A stretch of DNA of 18,873 bases from an uncultured Bacilli bacterium. GTDB taxonomy: Bacteria > Bacillota_I > Bacilli_A > RF39 > UBA660. The DNA is taken from the NCBI GenBank assembly GCA_951800155.1, contig CATOJL010000011.1, positions 1-18,873 of the forward strand, read 5' to 3'. The notes beneath the pieces are model-generated. The model was not told the DNA's origin, searched no databases, and worked only from the letters and a program-made list of their open reading frames with translations. The position numbers and the translations under genes were made by a program. Of the stretch, positions 15,633 to 18,873 are shown piece after piece (position 1 is the first letter of the stretch; the number at the start of each line of letters is the position of its first letter).

Positions 15633-16511
15633 ATGAATACAGAAAAAGCAAGAGTACATTATTTAAGTATGAATGATAAACCTACCGTAAGAAATAAAGA
15701 TGTTTTTTGCTTTAATTATAATGGATACAATCTTTATATATTGGAAGAAGATAAAAATGAAAGTGCTTATTTGTTATATAAAGATGAATATGGAGAATAT
15801 TGGATGTTCTATAATTATGCAATCACATATGATAAATTCGATCAAGTTATTAACAACAAGCTTGACATTAGTAATAGAGAAGGGTATATTGAATATTGTG
15901 ATAAAGTAGTTCAAAAGGTTAAAACCATTTATGATAATTTAAGAGAAGGCATAATAGAAAAGATTAAGAATGAATGTTTTTTTAATCATGTTGAATTACA
16001 GTATTTAGCAGATTATCATCCAGAATTACACAGTGATGCTTTGAAATCTCGTACAACATATAGAGAGAAACAAAGAAAAGATAGAGAACAAAAGGAACAA
16101 GCGTATAAAGAAAAAATATCTAAAAAAGTAAATGATAAAAATATGATTTTTAAAGATCAAGTCAATACAATGAAGGAAAATATAATATCTGGTAAAGATG
16201 TATTTTCTTCAACATTAGAGTATTATAAAGATGGTGAATATCCTAAAGTAACTTATCAAAATAATTTTTTATATTTGTTTAAAGAATATGGAATTGATAT
16301 TCCTTTAAAGACACAAGGATATATTAATAGCAAACTTTATTCATTTAATTTTGAAAGTGGAAATTGTAGAGTAGAAGGCAAATACTTTAGTCATTCTATA
16401 GGCAAGTTTCTATATGACTTAAAAGACAAAGTCTTAGAAGAAAAACGAAAAGAAAGTACTGAATTAAAGGAAAATATAGAGGACATAGATATAACAGAAT
16501 CTATGTTTTAA
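15633..16511 (+). CDS. Unrecognised element protein with a central coiled-coil-like segment
   Basis: The 292 residues have no signal peptide or membrane helix. The first 110 residues are Tyr-rich alpha/beta sequence with an ELQYLADYHPELH segment near 125-140. Residues about 143-172 are a charged Glu/Lys/Gln/Arg helix, probably a coiled coil or linker. The last 110 residues contain FLYLFKEYGIDIPLKTQGYI followed by alternating strands, a pattern I associate with uncharacterised proteins of Bacillota mobile elements, without a named family or known function. AAAGGGA lies 7 bases before the ATG. It is the last gene before the second promoter-like element and so probably ends the transfer operon. 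Function is left open. Confidence 0.6.
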   Translation: MNTEKARVHYLSMNDKPTVRNKDVFCFNYNGYNLYILEEDKNESAYLLYKDEYGEYWMFYNYAITYDKFDQVINNKLDISNREGYIEYCDKVVQKVKTIYDNLREGIIEKIKNECFFNHVELQYLADYHPELHSDALKSRTTYREKQRKDREQKEQAYKEKISKKVNDKNMIFKDQVNTMKENIISGKDVFSSTLEYYKDGEYPKVTYQNNFLYLFKEYGIDIPLKTQGYINSKLYSFNFESGNCRVEGKYFSHSIGKFLYDLKDKVLEEKRKESTELKENIEDIDITESMF

Positions 16512-16512
16512 T

Positions 16513-16543
16513 TTGCGTTAAAAATTTACGAGTGTGTACTAAA
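16513..16543 (+). promoter_or_regulatory. Candidate sigma-A promoter of the regulator operon
   Basis: TTGCGT at 16513-16518 and TACTAA at 16537-16542 are 18 bases apart, with spacer and -10 region inside the shared 28-bp element. As at the pilin gene, the predicted start would fall very close to the ribosome binding site (AAAGGA, 16549-16554). Confidence 0.5.
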
Positions 16544-16545
16544 TA
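16518..16545 (+). repeat. 28-bp direct repeat, copy 2 (candidate operator)
   Basis: Matches 8122-8149 at 27 of 28 positions, including the ATTTA-N11-TAAAT dyad (16524-16544). It ends 19 bases before the ATG of the XRE regulator gene. Same orientation and same distance to the start codon as copy 1. Confidence 0.9.
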
Positions 16546-16564
16546 GAGAAAGGAAAAAGAAAAT

Positions 16565-16942
16565 ATGAATAATCATTTATTATTAGCAAAGATTTTAAGA
16601 GATAGAAGAATTGAGTTAGGAATATCTATCAATTCATTGGCTGTGCATGTTGGAATTAGTCATACAGAGGTTTCAAGAATAGAAAGTGGAGAAAGACAGA
16701 ACTATAATTTAATTACATTAATTCGTATGTGTCAGATTTTAAAATTAAATTTTGTTAGACTACTTATTGTAACTGAATACTTACCTACTACCTATGATGA
16801 AGATAGTAGATATGATTCTCCATCTCCAAAAGTATTTCCAACTAAAGAAATACATTCTGCCTCATCATCATGTGAAAGTTGTCCATTTTTTTGTGAAGTA
16901 TGTAATCAATGTATGTTAGGAGGACAAGAAAATGTCAGATAA
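16565..16942 (+). CDS. XRE-family transcriptional regulator with a five-cysteine C-terminal tail
   Basis: The 125-residue protein has an N-terminal Cro/C1-type helix-turn-helix (about 5-62): ILRDRRIELGISINSLAVHV, then GISHTEVSRIESGERQ as turn and recognition helix, and a closing helix. A linker with Ser/Pro follows, then a tail with Cys103, Cys106, Cys110, Cys113 and Cys116, i.e. C-x2-C-x3-C-x2-C-x2-C, which could bind zinc or an iron-sulfur cluster. HTH regulators of this size are common in conjugative elements; the metal-ligand tail is less usual. Its own gene follows a copy of the 28-bp element also found before the pilin gene, so autoregulation together with control of the transfer operon is likely, by inference. 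Its stop lies 11 bases inside the next gene. Confidence 0.9.
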   Translation: MNNHLLLAKILRDRRIELGISINSLAVHVGISHTEVSRIESGERQNYNLITLIRMCQILKLNFVRLLIVTEYLPTTYDEDSRYDSPSPKVFPTKEIHSASSSCESCPFFCEVCNQCMLGGQENVR

Positions 16943-17525
16943 AGAGCTTCAAAAGATAAAAGATTTATATCCTGAAGAGACAAGAATAAAACTATTAAAA
17001 GATATGGATGATGAATATTTAAAAGCAGGAGCAACTGGTAGAGTAGATTATATTGATGATATGGGAACTATTCATATGAAATGGGATTGTGGTAGCTCAT
17101 TAGGTTTAATAGTGGGTAAAGATGATTTTGAAATTGAGAAAATTAAAGTGATTTTAGTTGAAGTAGGAGAAGATCCAAAGGTTATAGAAATTATTAATTC
17201 ATTAGAAGCAAAACAGGAAAAAGTTGGTGGCAATATAGAGGTTGTTCCAACTTTCTTTTCTAATGAAGTGTCTTATGATTTTGTTATGAATGAAGAATGG
17301 AGAATTTTTAATTACACTTTTAATCGTTACATTTGGGACAAACAAGATAAAATAGGCGGGACATTTATGGTAGTTAAAGCTGATGAACAAACAGGAGAAT
17401 TTGTGGATATGACAAATGAAGAAACTGAATTTTTAATAGATCAAATAAAAGAAAAATGCCCACCTTATTCTATTGAGAACCAATTAGATAATGACGAAAT
17501 AGAACAGGAGGAAATAGGAAAATAA
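16932..17525 (+). CDS. DUF4314-DUF3846 fusion protein
   Basis: Two small domains typical of Bacillota mobile elements are joined here. Residues about 12-68 match DUF4314: the LYPEETRIKLL start, a MDDEYLKAGATGRVDYID core and IHMKWDCGSSLGLIVGKDDF, an SH3-like beta barrel by appearance. Residues about 72-175 match DUF3846: VILVEVGEDPKVIEI, LEAKQEKVGGNIEVV, then NRYIW and GGTFMVVKADEQTGEF. Neither domain has an established function. They are normally seen in accessory genes near the regulators and methylases of integrative elements, which is the context here. AGGAGG at 16918-16923 sets the ATG at 16932 and gives an 11-base overlap with the regulator gene. The stop overlaps the next start (TAATG). 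Confidence 0.8.
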   Translation: MSDKELQKIKDLYPEETRIKLLKDMDDEYLKAGATGRVDYIDDMGTIHMKWDCGSSLGLIVGKDDFEIEKIKVILVEVGEDPKVIEIINSLEAKQEKVGGNIEVVPTFFSNEVSYDFVMNEEWRIFNYTFNRYIWDKQDKIGGTFMVVKADEQTGEFVDMTNEETEFLIDQIKEKCPPYSIENQLDNDEIEQEEIGK

Positions 17526-17881
17526 TGGATATTTTAATTATTAGTGCTGAAAACAATATTCTTCATATTTGCAATGAGGGATATAAAGCAGATTATACAA
17601 TTTATAACTCTAAAGGACATAATTTAGATGGTGGAGTTTTAGAAAGTAGTAAAGGAAGATTAAATGATAATAATATATCAAATGAGATTATGTCCATTAT
17701 TAAGGAGAGATTTTCATTTTCAAAACCTTATATACGTTTAAAGGGTGAAGATTGTGAATCACTTTTAGAGTTAATCGAAGCAGAAGATTATAAGCATACA
17801 CAATCAAAAATGAAAGAATTGTTGTCATCTATCCAAGATAAAGCAGACTTGATTAATGAAGAAATGGAACATGAAAAATAA
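17525..17881 (+). CDS. Unrecognised 118-residue protein of the regulator operon
   Basis: The start and stop codons each overlap a neighbour by one base (TAATG at both ends), so translation is coupled to the fusion protein before it and the methylase after it. The product has no membrane segment. Residues 1-60 look like beta strands with a DYTIYNSKGHNLDGGVLE motif; residues 80-118 are helical and charged, ending EEMEHEK. I do not recognise a family with certainty. Tight coupling suggests a partner of the methyltransferase or a general accessory of the operon. Confidence 0.65.
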   Translation: MDILIISAENNILHICNEGYKADYTIYNSKGHNLDGGVLESSKGRLNDNNISNEIMSIIKERFSFSKPYIRLKGEDCESLLELIEAEDYKHTQSKMKELLSSIQDKADLINEEMEHEK

Positions 17882-18873
17882 TGGCATCTATTCAAGTTTC
17901 ATTATTAGATTATTTTAAAGATTGTGAAGAGTTCACATTAAAAGAAGCTGAGCAATTAGTTAATAAGACTTTAGAAATGGATGTAAAAAATCCTTCTATT
18001 AGAGCAAGAATCTATGAAGGAATTGATAAAGGATTATTTGAAAAAGTTTCTCGTGGAGTTTATAAAACTTCTAAAAATGGATGCGACTGTTTATTAATTA
18101 ATGGAGATGGGAGAGATTTATCTATGTTTGCTGATAATTCCATTGACGCAATTATAACAGATCATCCATATGATTTAAGCGGTAATAAAGGGGGTAATCG
18201 AAATTTTGCAGATTCATATTCTTGTTTTCAGTATAATGAAAAAGACTTCCAAGAAAAGTTTAGAGTACTAAAAGAAGGTGCATTTTTGGTAGAATTTTTA
18301 CCAGAAGAAAGCGGAGGTAATTGGGAGTATCTTACTAAAATTAAGAATATGGCAAAAGAAAGCGGATTTTTGTATTATGCAAAAGTTAGTTGGATAAAAG
18401 GCAATCAAATTAACAATACAGGACGAAAGTCTAGTAATTGTGAAGATATTTTATTTCTTTCAAAAGGAAAAGCTAGAAATCTTAGATTGGATACAAAAAA
18501 GAATATAAAAGAGTTAAATAATGTTGGAATTGAATCTAAAGGTTTGTCTTCAGAAGAAATAAAAAATTGTCTTTTAAAAAATAATTTGCCTGTGCATTAT
18601 ATGAGTGGCACGAATGGAATGCTTCCAACAGCGTTCGTATATGAACCGCCTTCTAAGCAAAATCGTATCCATCAATCTCAAAAACCTAAAGAGTTATATA
18701 AAGAAATCGAAAAATATATAACACAGGAATTTGAACGTGTTGTCGATCAATTTGCTGGTTCATGTTCCTTAGGAGAAGCATCATTAGAAATGAATCGTAA
18801 TTCAATATTATTTGAAATTGATGAAGAAATGGTTGAAAAAGCAATTGAGTATTATCAAAGTAAAGATGTGAAT
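17881..18873 (+). CDS. DNA methyltransferase (N6-adenine/N4-cytosine type, beta-class order) with DHPY motif, 3' partial
   Basis: The frame is open from ATG 17881 to the last base, giving 331 residues without a stop. Residues about 15-62 resemble a winged helix (FTLKEAEQLVNK, then GLFEKVSRGVYK), probably for DNA contact. The methyltransferase part starts with LLINGDGRDLSMF and DAIITDHPYDL, where motif IV reads Asp94-His-Pro-Tyr97 instead of the usual [DNS]-P-P-[YFW]. A segment FRVLKEGAFLVEF follows. The SAM-binding motif comes late: VVDQFAGSCSLGEA (Phe291-Ala-Gly) followed by SILFEIDEE. The order IV before I places it in the beta class. No restriction gene is visible, so it is probably an orphan that protects or marks the element. 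The start overlaps the preceding stop (TAATG). The class is firm; the target sequence is unknown. Confidence 0.85.
   Translation, partial: MASIQVSLLDYFKDCEEFTLKEAEQLVNKTLEMDVKNPSIRARIYEGIDKGLFEKVSRGVYKTSKNGCDCLLINGDGRDLSMFADNSIDAIITDHPYDLSGNKGGNRNFADSYSCFQYNEKDFQEKFRVLKEGAFLVEFLPEESGGNWEYLTKIKNMAKESGFLYYAKVSWIKGNQINNTGRKSSNCEDILFLSKGKARNLRLDTKKNIKELNNVGIESKGLSSEEIKNCLLKNNLPVHYMSGTNGMLPTAFVYEPPSKQNRIHQSQKPKELYKEIEKYITQEFERVVDQFAGSCSLGEASLEMNRNSILFEIDEEMVEKAIEYYQSKDVN

Noticed and set aside
15700..15909. Plus-strand ORF of 69 codons inside the gene at 15633-16511
   Set aside because: Out of frame within a longer gene, no ribosome binding site, Ile/Met-rich translation typical of a shadow frame.
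8122..16545. The 28-bp repeat pair as attachment sites or transposon ends
   Set aside because: The copies are direct, promoter-proximal and at the same distance from an ATG, and they bracket core transfer genes, so a regulatory role explains them better.
1..18873. Relaxase, integrase, oriT or replication initiator
   Set aside because: No protein with relaxase HUH or Mob motifs, tyrosine or serine recombinase residues, or Rep features was found; no convincing nick-site inverted repeat could be supported by eye.

Overview
The window is a strongly AT-rich stretch of low-GC Gram-positive DNA. Every gene is on the + strand, ribosome binding sites are of the AAAGGAG type, and the standard code is used (TGG is the Trp codon and no in-frame TGA is seen). 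Gene content and order match the transfer module of a Tn1549/pCF10-type conjugative element (integrative element or plasmid) of Bacillota. The host could be a gut Erysipelotrichales/RF39-like or clostridial lineage, but that is an inference from composition and from the InlB-type repeats. No relaxase, integrase, replication initiator, tRNA, rRNA, IS or CRISPR array is visible, so the ends of the element and its mode of maintenance lie outside.

Region 1 (1-4794) holds the 3' part of a surface protein built from Listeria-Bacteroides (InlB B-type) repeats, a 39-residue membrane microprotein, and a large DnaG-like primase. The primase appears to start at an ATT codon at 1753, 48 bases upstream of its first ATG. 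Region 2 (4796-8090) pairs a PcfB/DUF3801-like protein carrying an EF-hand-like loop with the VirD4/TraG coupling ATPase. Region 3 (8117-16511) opens with a new promoter-like region and encodes the secretion machine: a pilin-like protein, a TrbL/VirB6-like membrane protein, a PrgI-family protein, the VirB4 ATPase, a membrane-anchored CHAP hydrolase, two tandem DUF5011 proteins and two unrecognised cytoplasmic proteins. Region 4 (16513-end) starts with a second copy of the same promoter-like element. It encodes an XRE regulator with a five-cysteine tail, a DUF4314-DUF3846 fusion, a small unrecognised protein and an adenine/cytosine-N4 type DNA methyltransferase with a DHPY catalytic motif, cut by the window end.

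The genes fit a model in which VirD4 and the PcfB-like protein bring the DNA substrate to a membrane channel (TrbL-like, PrgI, pilin, VirB4). The CHAP enzyme opens peptidoglycan, and the primase makes the complementary strand in the recipient. The most interesting signal is a nearly identical 28-bp element, with an ATTTA-N11-TAAAT dyad, placed immediately before both the pilin gene (8122-8149) and the XRE regulator gene (16518-16545). It suggests that the Cys-tailed regulator controls itself and the transfer operon through one shared operator.
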